Both the position numbers and the translations under genes were made by a program. The notes beneath the pieces were generated by a model, which saw only the letters and a program-made list of their open reading frames with translations, had not been told where the DNA came from and did no database searches. Below, piece by piece: positions 11,088 through 24,659 of a DNA stretch of 64,000 nucleotides. The stretch's first letter is position 1. Each line of letters starts with the position of its first letter. This DNA comes from Heracleum sosnowskyi (Eukaryota > Streptophyta > Magnoliopsida > Apiales > Apiaceae). Location of the stretch: positions 62,001-126,000 of the forward strand of contig JAUIZM010000143.1 of assembly GCA_030848705.1 (NCBI GenBank). Reading direction: 5' to 3'.

Positions 11088-14000
11088 TGTAATAACCCGA
11101 ATTTTTGGTAGAATTAAAACTTTTCTTATTATGATTAAGTGCATCAGTGAATAGTGAATTTGGTGGATGAATAGTGATTTTGAGGATTAACAAAGTTTTT
11201 CATGCCACCTATGTACGAGACGTAGTATGGATATTCCGAAGTCATATTAGTGATCTACGGAGTAAATAAGTGAATGCAAAGACGATCGGAATTCAGAAAT
11301 TCCAAATTTTATTTTGGAATAGTATTTGACCGGGCAGCGAATTATATATTATTATATTCAAGAAATGAGATATTAAAATTGAGGATTTGAGGATTTAATA
11401 TTTTGGAATTTTATTATTTTATTAAAGTCGATTTAAGGATTCGATTGTTGGAATGAATAGTGAATAGTTACTATTCACTGCGAGAATCGCGTAGAGTTTT
11501 ATTCGCTCTTTTTGGAAAATATTTCGAATCGTTTCAAGAGGAACAAGGCAACATCTACCGGATTAAATATAGACATGGAAGTAACATGTAACAAGATTAA
11601 TTCGAGGAATGCAACATTTGGATCATCCATGTGAAAGGAAACGAACCAGTAAAGCGAACCAGTAAAACTACTTTATCTGGGCTAGTGCATGTGTGACATG
11701 TGTCGGAAGGAGAAGCAACCAAGGGTGATGACTCACCACTTTTGACATAAAAATCAGCATTATCTTCATTATTAACCAAAACAAAGAAAAGAAAAAGAAG
11801 AAGGAAAATTCGGAGAAAAAGAGAGAAGAAAAATGGGAGAGAAAGAATTGATCATAACTCGAGATTCTGTGGTCCGTTTTTGGCGTTCTACCACTCAAAT
11901 CGAAGCTCTCGAGAAGGCCGTCGTAACCATGGTAAGCAATCACCTCAACTCCGTGATTTACCCCTTCGATTCAGTGATTAACAGTTGGAGAAGATGATGA
12001 ATAGTAACTTGTATCTTGTTTTGTTTTGTTTTGATATTGAGTTTGTGGCTTCCAAAGGTTGTATTAAGCAAGGATTTGAGGTTACATAAGGATTATAGCA
12101 GCAAGCAAGATTGGAGGAAGGTATAAACCTCTGCCCCTTTGAGTTATATGAGTTTTAATATGGTTTTGATGTTTATATAAAGTAAGAGCATGATTAAGTG
12201 ATTATATGAATTGTTGGTTGAGTTTGGAGGATGGATTATGAATTTGTTTCGATTATTCATGGAGGATTTGACTGAGTGGAGGGTGTATAAGGTGGATGGT
12301 GAGTTTGGGATTGTTTGGTATTGATTTGAGTGTGTTTTGAAAATGGAAAACGTTAAGTTTTAAGCCGTCGTAATGCCCGATTCTCGTTAACTTTAAAACT
12401 GCATAGAATCCGAAAACTTAACTGCCTCTTTTGGTTCAGTGATGAACATGAGTGTGTAGAGCTTTGTTTCTAGTTTACGTGAGCGCAAGAATCATGTCGT
12501 TACGATTTACGGTTTAAGAGAAAAGTGAGTTTTAGTAAACGTCGTTCGGAGGAACAACCCTTCTCTGTTCAGCAACTTTGAGGCTATATTTGGACCACTT
12601 CGGAGCCATATTAAAATGTGAAACTTTGAGGAATAATACTGCAGACAGTTAGGAAGGCTCACGAAAACGATTCGGATTAAAACGATTATTTTTCGATTTT
12701 ATAAAAATGTTTTAGTCGAGGTCGCGCAAGTGAAAACCACTGAAAACAAGACTTAGAAACCAAGGTTCCAAATGGTTAAGTATAACTTGGATTTGAGGAT
12801 GGATTTCGAACCAAACTTATGATTTAAGTATTTGACGAATAACATGGACTTAGTGTGACGCTAGAGCGAGCAAGTAATGCCTTGGTTGTATTTCGCTTAC
12901 GTGTTTAAGCATTGAGTTATAAGTGGTTTATCGAGGGGATTAACCTTGTGTTTTCGTTTGACTTTGTCTAGATTGTCCGGCATCGTCGCGAACCCCTATC
13001 ACTTCTCGAGCATCAGGCAAGTTTCTAAAAACCATATTTTGAAGTATGTATATACTAGATGCAAGTTATGTATGCATACTCGATCGTTCAGAGTATATTT
13101 ATTTTGAAATATATGAAATATGTTGAATAAGTTTCAATCCATATTTGCAAGTTTCCCAATATTGTGCTTCCTTATCAAAACCAGTATATCCTTGGTCTTG
13201 TTAATGATATTAAATCCTGCTCGTGCGATAACCAAAATCCCATGACCTTATAATACGGTTGATGGGTGGTGATGCTTTTAAGATCCTACGCCTTGAATTA
13301 TATGGTGTATATGTTTATAAACTTTTCGTATGGTGGAAGGGGACTTTATATCATAAGGTAGGTATTTGTGTACTGGAATAAGAAAGGCTCAGAGGGTAGA
13401 GCATGTATTGAGTTTATAACTTAGCCAGCGTATCGGGGTTATTTTGTAAGGTATATTTTCGAAAACCCGGACAGAGCTTTTTAGAAAGATTTTCGCAATA
13501 ATTAACCTAAAGGCAACATCACCAATAAACCAGTGTTTATTTAATTAGTAAATACTTCTGGAAGCATTTACGGATTAAATAAGCCTTATTCGTCTAATTA
13601 AATTTGTTTACTTAGATGAATATCATTTTCAAAATGTTTTCTTAAAATCGCTTTGTTCCGGAATGATAACAAAGATATCGGGTAACTGTTATTCGAGGGT
13701 TAATTATTTTATTTAAAGAATATTATTTATATTCATTTGAGGATTATTGACTTTAAGAATATTATTTATTAATATTCATTTTAAGAATATTATTTATTAA
13801 TATTCATTTGAGGATTATCGACTTACAGAATATTATTTATATTCATTTGAGGATATTGACTTTAAGAATATTATCGTACATATTCATCTGGGGATTATGT
13901 AATGAATAGTATGTGTGAATATTCATTTGAAAGTTATTTAATTGTTTAATGAATATTACCTTTGAATATTCATTCGAGGATTGATTAATTATTTAATGAA

Positions 14001-15767
14001 TATTATTTTCGAATATTCATTTGAAATTTATTTATTTAATGAATATTACTTTTGAATATTCATTTGAGACTTAATTATTTAATGAATATTATTTTCGAAT
14101 ATTCATTTGAAATTTATTGATTAATGAATATTATTTTGAATATTCATTTGAGGCTTAATTATTTAATAAATATTATTAAGTATTTGTAAATCAAAAAGAG
14201 GTTCCCAAAACAATGTTTTCCATTTAAATCCGTCTCTTAAGAGGATTTAAATGTTCGCTCAACCATCAAAAATACGGGAAACCTGATTTAAGTGACTACT
14301 ACTCTTTTTAAACTCTCAATTCAAAAACTGTAAAGGGACAGATATTTTCTTGGAGCAATTTAATTGCTGCCAGTCTAATGTTGTGTTACCACCTCAATGA
14401 TCGAGGGGTAAATTCATGGAACAAGTCGATATCCATTAACAAGCATAGCTTGGGAAATATTGGAGAATCTTCCTTTCCAACCTAGATATAACTACTTAGT
14501 GGAGTCGTATCAACAAGTGTTACACTTGGGGAAAGGAGGACGATCTTTACGTTTCAGAGTCATGGATTTCATCTGAACTAGGAGTGGTGTAAGTGGTCAA
14601 GTTGCGTGGGCCCATCCAACTTTTATATTGCCCCAAATGGGCCGGGAGGTCATAGTAAGGCGGTAGACAATGTCAGGCCGTCGTGATACTTCCATCTACA
14701 TGTAGAAAACTATTTGAGCGGTGCGACCTGCTACTGATCATAGTAAGGTTAGGCACAGCGGACGCGGTAGCAACTCCAGTATTGGTTCATCATCCAATTT
14801 GGATATTCCTGCAACATGTATTGGGGTGAAGAACCAATCATGTTGGTAGGGGGTCGAAAAGTGTTTGGAAATGAAGTGACAATAAATTCATGCAACTTCA
14901 TCTTTTATTTATGAGTTATGACTCTGTGGATACCTTACATAACATGAGTTATGGTAAGGGAGTTGTTTATACTGAATCACCTTATAACTTCATCTTTTAA
15001 GTTATATGTTGATATTCTGCATATATAGCAGATATTTTTCGGAAAGGTTATATTTGGTTTACTTTGAAACCTCATCGTTTATACTAGAACTTTGTTCATA
15101 ATATAGCCAAAGTTTGCAGAAATATTATGAAATTGATATTTGAAATACAACAATGGTATTATTTTTGGGATTACATTCCGATAAGGATGTAATTTAAGTA
15201 TCGAGATATTTTGACAAATTATTGTCTTATACCCGCTTTATTTCTGGGTTGAATTAAAGGCAGAATTATGCCATACTTTCATTTCCTTGCTGAGCTATCG
15301 CTCACTCTTGCTATTGTTTTATATATATTATATAGCAGCGAAGCAGGATGCCAATGGGACGGCACATACCCCGCAAGGCGTTTTCATAAACAGTTTCTAG
15401 CAGTGATCCCGAGAGTAGTACGAACCAATCGAATCAGGCTACAGCTTTCGGTATTCGACTTATGTATATACATGAATGGTATTAGAGGATTGTAAGCATC
15501 AGAAGACTAAGTTGGTAATGTAACATTACTTAGAAATTGTATCAGTGACAGATTCAAAAGACATTTGGGTATTGTAATAAAAATTATTTATTCCGCAGTT
15601 GTTGTATTGTGTCGTTTCTGAGACTCTAACCTGTGTGTGTGTGTGAGACGTATGTTGTGGGGTCATGAGCAGGTGAATTATGAATGGTGTGAGTAATACA
15701 GGTAAGGCAAGGAGTACATGGATCGTGACTACCCTAAATCCCTGACCCCGGATTTGGGGCTGTTACA
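11088..15767 (+). repeat. Ty3 element 3' LTR (4680 bp)
   Basis: Same length as the 5' LTR with a constant offset of 8443, so no net indel. The one substitution I found is C12668 (A at 4225). It contains the hairpin array (13948-14147) and AATAAA (15576-15581). It ends GGGGCTGTTACA at 15767 and satellite resumes at once with TTTTTAGTCCG. In intact monomers that sequence is preceded by CCGGACA, so the final ACA is shared with the target. Confidence 0.92.
13948..14147. repeat. Five tandem hairpins in the 3' LTR
   Basis: Exact counterpart, at +8443, of the AATGAATATT / AATATTCATT hairpin series at 5505-5704. Confidence 0.88.
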
Positions 15768-18700
15768 TTTTTAGTCCGATTTTTTTTGTCACGTGCTAAA
15801 ATGGAGGTACAAAATGGACGTACGGACCAAAAAACGCAAAATTTCATTTCCGGAAATGGGTTTTTTCGACCCCCGAAAATGGGAAAAAACCCATTTTTTT
15901 GCCCAAAACTGTTTTCACTGACATTTTCACGCGCTCAAAAAACGAGGTTCCGGACATTTTTCTTCCGATTTTTTTTGTCACGTGCTAAAATGGAGGTACA
16001 AAATGGACGTACGGACCAAAAAACGCGAAATTTCATTTCCGGAAATGGGTTTTTTCGACCCCCGAAAATGGGAAAAAACCCACTTTTTGGCCCAAAACTG
16101 GTTTCACTGGCATTTTCACGCGCTCAAAAAACTAGGTTCCGGACATTTTTCTTCCGATTTGTTTTGTCACGTGCTAAAATGGAGGTACAAAATGGACGTA
16201 CGGACCAAAAAACGCGAAATTTCATTTCCGGAAATGGGTTTTTTCGACCCCCGAAAATGGGAAAAAACCCACTTTTTTGCCCAAAACTGGTTTCACTGGC
16301 ATTTTCACGCGCTCAAAAAATGAGGTTCCGGACATTTTTCTTCCGATTTTTTTTGTCACGTGCTAAAATGGAGGTACAAAATGGACGTACGGACCAAAAA
16401 ACGCGAAATTTCATTTCCGGAAATGGGTTTTTTCGACCCCCGAAAATGGGAAAAAACCCTCTTTTTGGCCCAAAACTGGTTTCACTGGCATTTTCACGCG
16501 CTCAAAAAACGAGGTTCCGGACATTTTTCTTCCGATTTTTTTTGTCACGTGCTAAAATGGAGGTACAAAATGGACGTACGGACCAAAAAACGCGAAATTT
16601 CATTTCCGGAAATGGGTTTTTTCGACCCCCGAAAATGGGAAAAAACCCACTTTTTGGCCCAAAACTGGTTTCACTGGCATTTTCACGCGCTCAAAAAACG
16701 AGGTTCCGGACATTTTTCTTCCGATTTTTTTTGTCACGTGCTAAAATGGAGGTACAAAATGGACGTACGGACCAAAAAACGCGAAATTTCATTTCCGAAA
16801 ATGTGTTTTTTCGACCCCCGAAAATGGAAAAAACCCACTTTTTGGCCCAAAACTGGTTTCACTGGCATTTTCACGCGCTCAAAAAACGAGGTTCCGGACA
16901 TTTTTCTTCCGATTTTTTTTGTCACGTGCTAAAATGGAGGTACAAAATGGACGTACGGACCAAAAAACGCGAAGTTTCATTTCCGGAAATGGGTTTGTTC
17001 GACCCCCGAAAATGGGAAAAAACCCACTTTTTGGCCCAAAACTGGTTTCACTAGCATTTTCACGCGCTCAAAAAACGAGGTTCCGGACATTTTTCTTCCG
17101 ATTTTTTTTGTCACGTGCTAAAATGGAGGTACAAAATGGACGTACGGACCAAAAAACGCGAAATTTCATTTCCGAAAATGTGTTTTTTCGACCCCCGAAA
17201 ATGGGAAAAACCCACTTTTTGGCCTAAAACTGGTTTCACTGGCATTTTCACGCGCTCAAAAAACAAGGTTCCGGACATTTTTCTTCCGATTTTTTTTGTC
17301 ACGTGCTAAAATGGAGGTACAAAATGGACGTACGGACCAAAAAACGCGAAGTTTCATTTCCGGAAATGGGTTTTTTCGACCCCAAAAATGGGAAAAAACC
17401 CACTTTTTGGCCCAAAACTGGTTTCACTGGCATTTTCACGCGCTCAAAAAACGAGGTTCCGGAAATTTTTAGTCCGATTTTTTTTGTCACGTGCTAAAAT
17501 GGAGGTACAAAATGGACGTACGGACCAAAAAACGCGACGTTTCATTTCCGGAAATGGGTTTTTTCGACCCCCGAAAATGGGAAAAAACCCACTTTTTGGC
17601 CCAAAACTGGTTTCAATGGCATTTTCATGCGCTCAAAAAACGAGGTTCCGGACATTTTTAGTCCGATTTTTTTTGTCACGTGCTAAAATGGAGGTACAAA
17701 ATGGACGTACGGACCAAAAAACGCAAAATTTCATTTCCGGAAATGGGTTTTTTCGACCCCCGAAAATGGGAAAAAACCCATTTTTTTGCCCAAAACTGTT
17801 TTCACTGACATTTTCACGCGCTCAAAAAACGAGGTTCCGGACATTTTTCTTCCGATTTTTTTTGTCACGTGCTAAAATGGAGGTACAAAATGGACGTACG
17901 GACCAAAAAACGCGAAATTTCATTTCCGGAAATGGGTTTTTTCGACCCTCGAAAATGGGAAAAAACCCACTTTTTGGCCCAAAACTGGTTTCACTGGCAT
18001 TTTCACGCGCTCAAAAAACTAGGTTCCGGACATTTTTCTTCCGATTTGTTTTATCACGTGCTAAAATGGAGGTACAAAATGGACGTACGGACGAAAAAAC
18101 GCGAAATTTCATTTCCGGAAATGGGTTTTTTCGACCCCCGAAAATGGGAAAAAACCCACTTTTTTGCCCAAAACTGGTTTCACTGGCATTTTCACGCGCT
18201 CAAAAAATGAGGTTCCGGACATTTTTCTTCCGATTTTTTTTGTCACGTGCTAAAATGGAGGTACAAAATGGACGTACGGACCAAAAAACGCGAAATTTCA
18301 TTTCCGGAAATGGGTTTCTTCGACCCCCGAAAATGGGAAAAAACCCTCTTTTTGGCCCAAAACTGGTTTCACTGGCATTTTCACGCGCTCAAAAAACGAG
18401 GTTCCGGACATTTTTCTTCCGATTTTTTTGTCACGTGCTAAAATGGAGGTACAAAATGGACGTACGGACCAAAAAACGCGAAATTTTATTTCCGGAAATG
18501 GGTTTTTTCGACCCCCGAAAATGGGAAAAAACCCACTTTTTGGCCCAAAACTGGTTTCACTGGCATTTTCACGCGCTCAAAAAACGAGGTTCCGGACATT
18601 TTTCTTCCGATTTTTTTTGTCACGTGCTAAAATGGAGGTACAAAATGGACGTACGGACCAAAAAACGCGAAATTTCATTTCCGAAAATGTGTTTTTTCGA

Positions 18701-21700
18701 CTCCCGAAAATGGGAAAAACCCACTTTTTGGCCCAAAACTGGTTTCACTGGCATTTTCACGCGCTCAAAAAACGAGGTTCCGGACATTTTTCTTCCGATT
18801 TTTTTTGTCACGTGCTAAAATGGAGGTACAAAATGGACGTACGGACCAAAAAACGCGAAGTTTCATTTCCGGAAATGGGTTTGTTCGACCCCCGAAAATG
18901 GGAAAAAACCCACTTTTTGGCCCAAAACTGGTTTCACTGGCATTTTCACGCGCTCAAAAAACGAGGTTCCGGACATTTTTCTTCCGATTTTTTTTGTCAC
19001 GTGCTAAAATGGAGGTACAAAATGGACGTACGGACCAAAAAACGCGAAGTTTCATTTCCGGAAATGGGTTTGTTCGACCCCCGAAAATGGGAAAAAACCC
19101 ACTTTTTGGCCCAAAACTGGTTTCACTGGCATTTTCACGCGCTCAAAAAACGAGGTTCCGGACATTTTTCTTCCGATTTTTTTTGTCACGTGCTAAAATG
19201 GAGGTACAAAATGGACGTACGGACCAAAAAACGCGAAGTTTCATTTCCGGAAATGGGTTTGTTCGACCCCCGAAAATGGGAAAAAACCCACTTTTTGGCC
19301 CAAAACTGGTTTCACTAGCATTTTCACGCGCTCAAAAAACGAGGTTCCGGACATTTTTCTTCCGATTTTTTTTGTCACGTGCTAAAATGGAGGTACAAAA
19401 TGGACGTACGGACCAAAAAACGCGAAATTTCATTTCCGGAAATGGGTTTTTTCGACCCCCGAAAATGGGAAAAAACCCACTTTTTGGCCCAAAACTGGTT
19501 TCACTGGCATTTTCACGCGCTCAAAAAACGAGGTTCCGGACATTTTTCTTCCGATTTTTTTTGTCACGTGCTAAAATGGAGGTACAAAATGGACGTACGG
19601 ACCAAAAAACGCGAAATTTCATTTCCGAAAATGTGTTTTTTCGACCCCCGAAAATGGAAAAAACCCACTTTTTGGCCCAAAACTGGTTTCACTGGCATTT
19701 TCACGCGCTCAAAAAACGAGGTTCCGGACATTTTTCTTCCGATTTTTTTTGTCACGTGCTAAAATGGAGGTACAAAATGGACGTACGGACCAAAAAACGC
19801 GAAGTTTCATTTCCGGAAATGGGTTTGTTCGACCCCCGAAAATGGGAAAAAACCCACTTTTTGGCCCAAAACTGGTTTCACTAGCATTTTCACGCGCTCA
19901 AAAAACGAGGTTCCGGACATTTTTCTTCCGATTTTTTTTGTCACGTGCTAAAATGGAGGTACAAAATGGACGTACGGACCAAAAAACGCGAAATTTCATT
20001 TCCGAAAATGTGTTTTTTCGACCCCCGAAAATGGGAAAAACCCACTTTTTGGCCTAAAACTGGTTTCACTGGCATTTTCACGCGCTCAAAAAACAAGGTT
20101 CCGGACATTTTTCTTCCGATTTTTTTTGTCACGTGCTAAAATGGAGGTACAAAATGGACGTACGGACCAAAAAACGCGAAGTTTCATTTCCGGAAATGGG
20201 TTTTTTCGACCCCCAAAAATGGGAAAAAACCCACTTTTTGGCCCAAAACTGGTTTCACTGGCATTTTCACGCGCTCAAAAAACGAGGTTCCGGACATTTT
20301 TAGTCCGATTTTTTTTGTCACGTGCTAAAATGGAGGTACAAAATGGACGTACGGACCAAAAAACGCGACGTTTCATTTCCGGAAATGGGTTTTTTCGACC
20401 CCCGAAAATGGGAAAAAACCCACTTTTTGGCCCAAAACTGGTTTCAATGGCATTTTCATGCGCTCAAAAAACGAGGTTCCGGACATTTTTAGTCCGATTT
20501 TTTTTGTCACGTGCTAAAATGGAGGTACAAAATGGACGTACGGACCAAAAAACGCAAAATTTCATTTCCGGAAATGGGTTTTTTCGACCCCCGAAAATGG
20601 GAAAAAACCCATTTTTTTGCCCAAAACTGTTTTCACTGACATTTTCACGCGCTCAAAAAACGAGGTTCCGGACATTTTTCTTCCGATTTTTTTTGTCACG
20701 TGCTAAAATGGAGGTACAAAATGGACGTACGGACCAAAAAACGCGAAATTTCATTTCCGGAAATGGGTTTTTTCGACCCTCGAAAATGGGAAAAAACCCA
20801 CTTTTTGGCCCAAAACTGGTTTCACTGGCATTTTCACGCGCTCAAAAAACTAGGTTCCGGACATTTTTCTTCCGATTTGTTTTATCACGTGCTAAAATGG
20901 AGGTACAAAATGGACGTACGGACGAAAAAACGCGAAATTTCATTTCCGGAAATGGGTTTTTTCGACCCCCGAAAATGGGAAAAAACCCACTTTTTTGCCC
21001 AAAACTGGTTTCACTGGCATTTTCACGCGCTCAAAAAATGAGGTTCCGGACATTTTTCTTCCGATTTTTTTTGTCACGTGCTAAAATGGAGGTACAAAAT
21101 GGACGTACGGACCAAAAAACGCGAAATTTCATTTCCGGAAATGGGTTTCTTCGACCCCCGAAAATGGGAAAAAACCCTCTTTTTGGCCCAAAACTGGTTT
21201 CACTGGCATTTTCACGCGCTCAAAAAACGAGGTTCCGGACATTTTTCTTCCGATTTTTTTTGTCACGTGCTAAAATGGAGGTACAAAATGGACGTACGGA
21301 CCAAAAAACGCGAAATTTCATTTCCGGAAATGGGTTTTTTCGACCCCCGAAAATGGGAAAAAACCCACTTTTTGGCCCAAAACTGGTTTCACTGGCATTT
21401 TCACGCGCTCAAAAAACGAGGTTCCGGACATTTTTCTTCCGATTTTTTTTGTCACGTGCTAAAATGGAGGTACAAAATGGACGTACGGACCAAAAAACGC
21501 GAAATTTCATTTCCGAAAATGTGTTTTTTCGACTCCCGAAAATGGGAAAAACCCACTTTTTGGCCCAAAACTGGTTTCACTGGCATTTTCACGCGCTCAA
21601 AAAACGAGGTTCCGGACATTTTTCTTCCGATTTTTTTTGTCACGTGCTAAAATGGAGGTACAAAATGGACGTACGGACCAAAAAACGCGAAGCTTCATTT

Positions 21701-22205
21701 CCGGAAATGGGTTTGTTCGACCCCCGAAAATGGGAAAAAACCCACTTTTTGGCCCAAAACTGGTTTCACTGGCATTTTCACGCGCTCAAAAAACGAGGTT
21801 CCGGACATTTTTCTTCCGATTTTTTTTGTCACGTGCTAAAATGGAGGTACAAAATGGACGTACGGACCAAAAAACGCGAAATTTCATTTCCGAAAATGTG
21901 TTTTTTCGACCCCCGAAAATGGGAAAAACCCACTTTTTGGCCCAAAACTGGTTTCACTAGCATTTTCACGCGCTCAAAAAATGAGGTTCCGGACATTTTT
22001 CTTCCGATTTTTTTTGTCACGTGCTAAAATGGAGGTACAAAATGGACGTACGGACCAAAAAACGCGAAGTTTCATTTCCGGAAATGGGTTTGTTCGACCC
22101 CCGAAAATGGGAAAAAACCCACTTTTTGGCCCAAAACTGGTTTCACTGGCATTTTCACGCGCTCAAAAAACGAGGTTCCGGACATTTTTCTTCCGATTTT
22201 TTTTG
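15768..22205. repeat. Higher-order repeat block, 10-mer (1887 bp) and a 15-mer derivative
   Basis: The monomer type carrying CTAGGTTCC recurs at about 15982, 17869 and 20700, intervals of 1887 bp (10 monomers) and 2831 bp (15 monomers). The longer unit carries a tripled monomer of the TTTGTTCGAC type (about 18805-19370) and a repeat of the neighbouring block. The segment 1-2184 belongs to the same family. Confidence 0.85.
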
Positions 22206-23920
22206 TCACGTGCTAAAATGGAGGTACAAAATGGACGTACGGACCAAAAAACGTGAAATTTCATTTCCGGAAATGGGTTTTTTCGACCCCCGAAAATGGG
22301 AAAAAACCCACTTTTTTGCCCAAAACTGTTTTCACTAGCATTTTCACGCGCTCAAAAAACGAGGTTCCGGACATTTTTCTTCCGATTTTTTTTGTCACGT
22401 GCTAAAATGGAGGTACAAAATGGACGTACGGACCAAAAAACGCGAAATTTCATTTCCGGAAATGAGTTTTTTCGACCCCCGAAAATGAGAAAAAACCCAC
22501 TTTTTGGCCCAAAACTGGTTTCACTGGCATTTTCACGCGCTCAAAAAACGAGGTTCCGGACATTTTTCTTCCGATTATTTTTGTCACGTGAAAAAATGGA
22601 GGTACAAAATGGACGTACGGACCAAAAAACGCGAAGTTTCATTTCCGAAAATGGGTTTTTTCGACCCCCGAAAATGGGAAAAAACCCACTTTTTGGCCCA
22701 AAACTGGTTTCACTGGCATTTTCACGCGCTCAAAAAACGAGGTTCCGGACATTTTTCTTCCGATTTTTTTGTCACGTGCTAAAATGGAGGTACAAAATGG
22801 ACGTACGGACCAAAAAACGCGAAGTTTCATTTCCGGAAATTGGTTTTTTCGACCCCCGAAAATGGGAAAAAACCTACTTTTTGGCCCAAAACTGGTTTCA
22901 CTTGCATTTTCACGCGCTCAAAAAACGAGGTTCCGAACATTTTTAGTCCGATTTTTTTTGTCACGTGCTAAAATGGAGGTATAAAATGGACGTACGGACC
23001 AAAAAACGCGAAGTTTCATTTCCGGAAATGGGTTTTTTCGAACCCCGAAAATGGAAAAAACCCACTTTTTGGCCCAAAACTGGTTTCACTGGCATTTTCA
23101 CGCGCTCAAAAAACGAGGTTCCGGACATTTTTAGTCCGATTTTTTATGTCACGTGCTAAAATGGAGGTACAAAATGGACGTACGGACCAAAAAACGCGAA
23201 ATTTCATTTCCGGAAATGGGTTTTTTCGACCCCCGAAAATGGGAAAAAACCCACTTTTTTGCCCAAAACTGGTTTCACTGGCATTTTCACGCGCTCAAAA
23301 AATGAGGTCCCGGACATTTTTCTTCCGATTTTTTTTGTCACGTGCTAAAATGGAGGTACAAAATGGATGTACGGACCAAAAAACGCAAAATTTCATTTCC
23401 GGAAATGGGTTTTTTCGACCCCCGAAAATGGGAAAAAACCCATTTTTTGGCCCAAAACTGGTTTAACTGGCATTTTCACGCGCTCAAAAAACGAGGTTCC
23501 GGACATTTTTCTTCCGATTTTTTTTGTCACGTGCAAAAATGGAGGTACAAAATGGACGTACGGACCAAAAAACGCGAAATTTCATTTCCGGAAATGAGTT
23601 TTTTCGACCCCCGAAAATGGGAAAAAACCCACTTTTTGGCCCAAAACTGGTTTCACTGGCATTTTCACGCGCTCAAAAAACTAGGTTCCGGACATTTTTC
23701 TTCCGATTTTTTTTGTCACGTGCTAAAATGGAGGTACAAAATGGACGTACGGACCAAAAAACGCGAAGTTTCATTTCCGGAAATGGGTTTTTTCGACCCC
23801 CGAAAATGGGAAAAAAACCCACTTTTTGGCCCAAAACTGGTTTCACTGGCATTTTCACGCGCTCAAAAAACGAGGTTCCGGACATTTTTAGTCCGATTTT
23901 TTTTGTCACGTGCTAAAATG
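22206..23920. repeat. Irregular satellite block with unusual variants
   Basis: Monomers here do not follow the 10-mer order and carry private changes: CACGTGAAAAAATGG near 22587, GTGCAAAAATGG near 23531, a TACTTTTTGG variant near 22875 and TTTTTTATGTC near 23144. Related variants recur near 43352 and in the 45.5-64 kb block. Confidence 0.75.
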
Positions 23921-24659
23921 GAGGTACAAAATGGACGTACGGACCAAAAAACGCGAAGTTTCATTTCCGGAAATGGGTTTTTTCGACCCCCAAAAATGGG
24001 AAAAAACCCACTTTTTGGCCCAAAACTGGTTTCACTGGCATTTTCACGCGCTCAAAAAACGAGGTTCCGGACATTTTTAGTCCGATTTTTTTTGTCACGT
24101 GCTAAAATGGAGGTACAAAATGGACGTACGGACCAAAAAACGCGACGTTTCATTTCCGGAAATGGGTTTTTTCGACCCCCGAAAATGGGAAAAAACCCAC
24201 TTTTTGGCCCAAAACTGGTTTCAATGGCATTTTCATGCGCTCAAAAAACGAGGTTCCGGACATTTTTAGTCCGATTTTTTTTGTCACGTGCTAAAATGGA
24301 GGTACAAAATGGACGTACGGACCAAAAAACGCAAAATTTCATTTCCGGAAATGGGTTTTTTCGACCCCCGAAAATGGGAAAAAACCCATTTTTTTGCCTA
24401 AAACTGTTTTCACTGACATTTTCACGCGCTCAAAAAACGAGGTTCCGGACATTTTTCTTCCGATTTGTTTTGTCACGTGCTAAAATGGAGGTACAAAATG
24501 GACGTACGGACCAAAAAACGCGAAATTTCATTTCCGGAAATGGGTTTTTTCGACCCCCGAAAATGGGAAAAAACCCACTTTTTTGCCCAAAACTGGTTTC
24601 ACTGGCATTTTCACGCGCTCAAAAAATGAGGTTCCGGACATTTTTCTTCCGATTTTTTT

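Larger units (their letters stand above)
2185..15767 (+). mobile_element. Defective Ty3-type LTR retrotransposon, partial tandem (int fragment-LTR-int-LTR)
   Basis: A direct repeat of 5140 bp (2185-7324 and 10628-15767, offset 8443) defines the element. The true LTRs are 2645-7324 and 11088-15767, since they start TGTAATAACCC and end GGGGCTGTTACA, are preceded by a purine tract and followed by an initiator-Met PBS. The extra 460 bp at the left end (2185-2644) is the 3' end of an internal region, so the structure is a truncated LTR-sharing tandem with period 8443 = 4680 + 3763. Pol fragments resemble Ty3 chromoviruses, Tekay-like by the long LTRs (lineage is inference). No coding frame is intact. 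Right flank after the terminal CA is TTTTT; the left flank shows no matching duplication. The only LTR difference I found is A at 4225 versus C at 12668. Confidence 0.9.

Noticed and set aside
15768..15772. TTTTT as a Ty3 target-site duplication
   Set aside because: The left end is truncated internal sequence with satellite ...CAAAA before it, so there is no matching pentamer to pair with.
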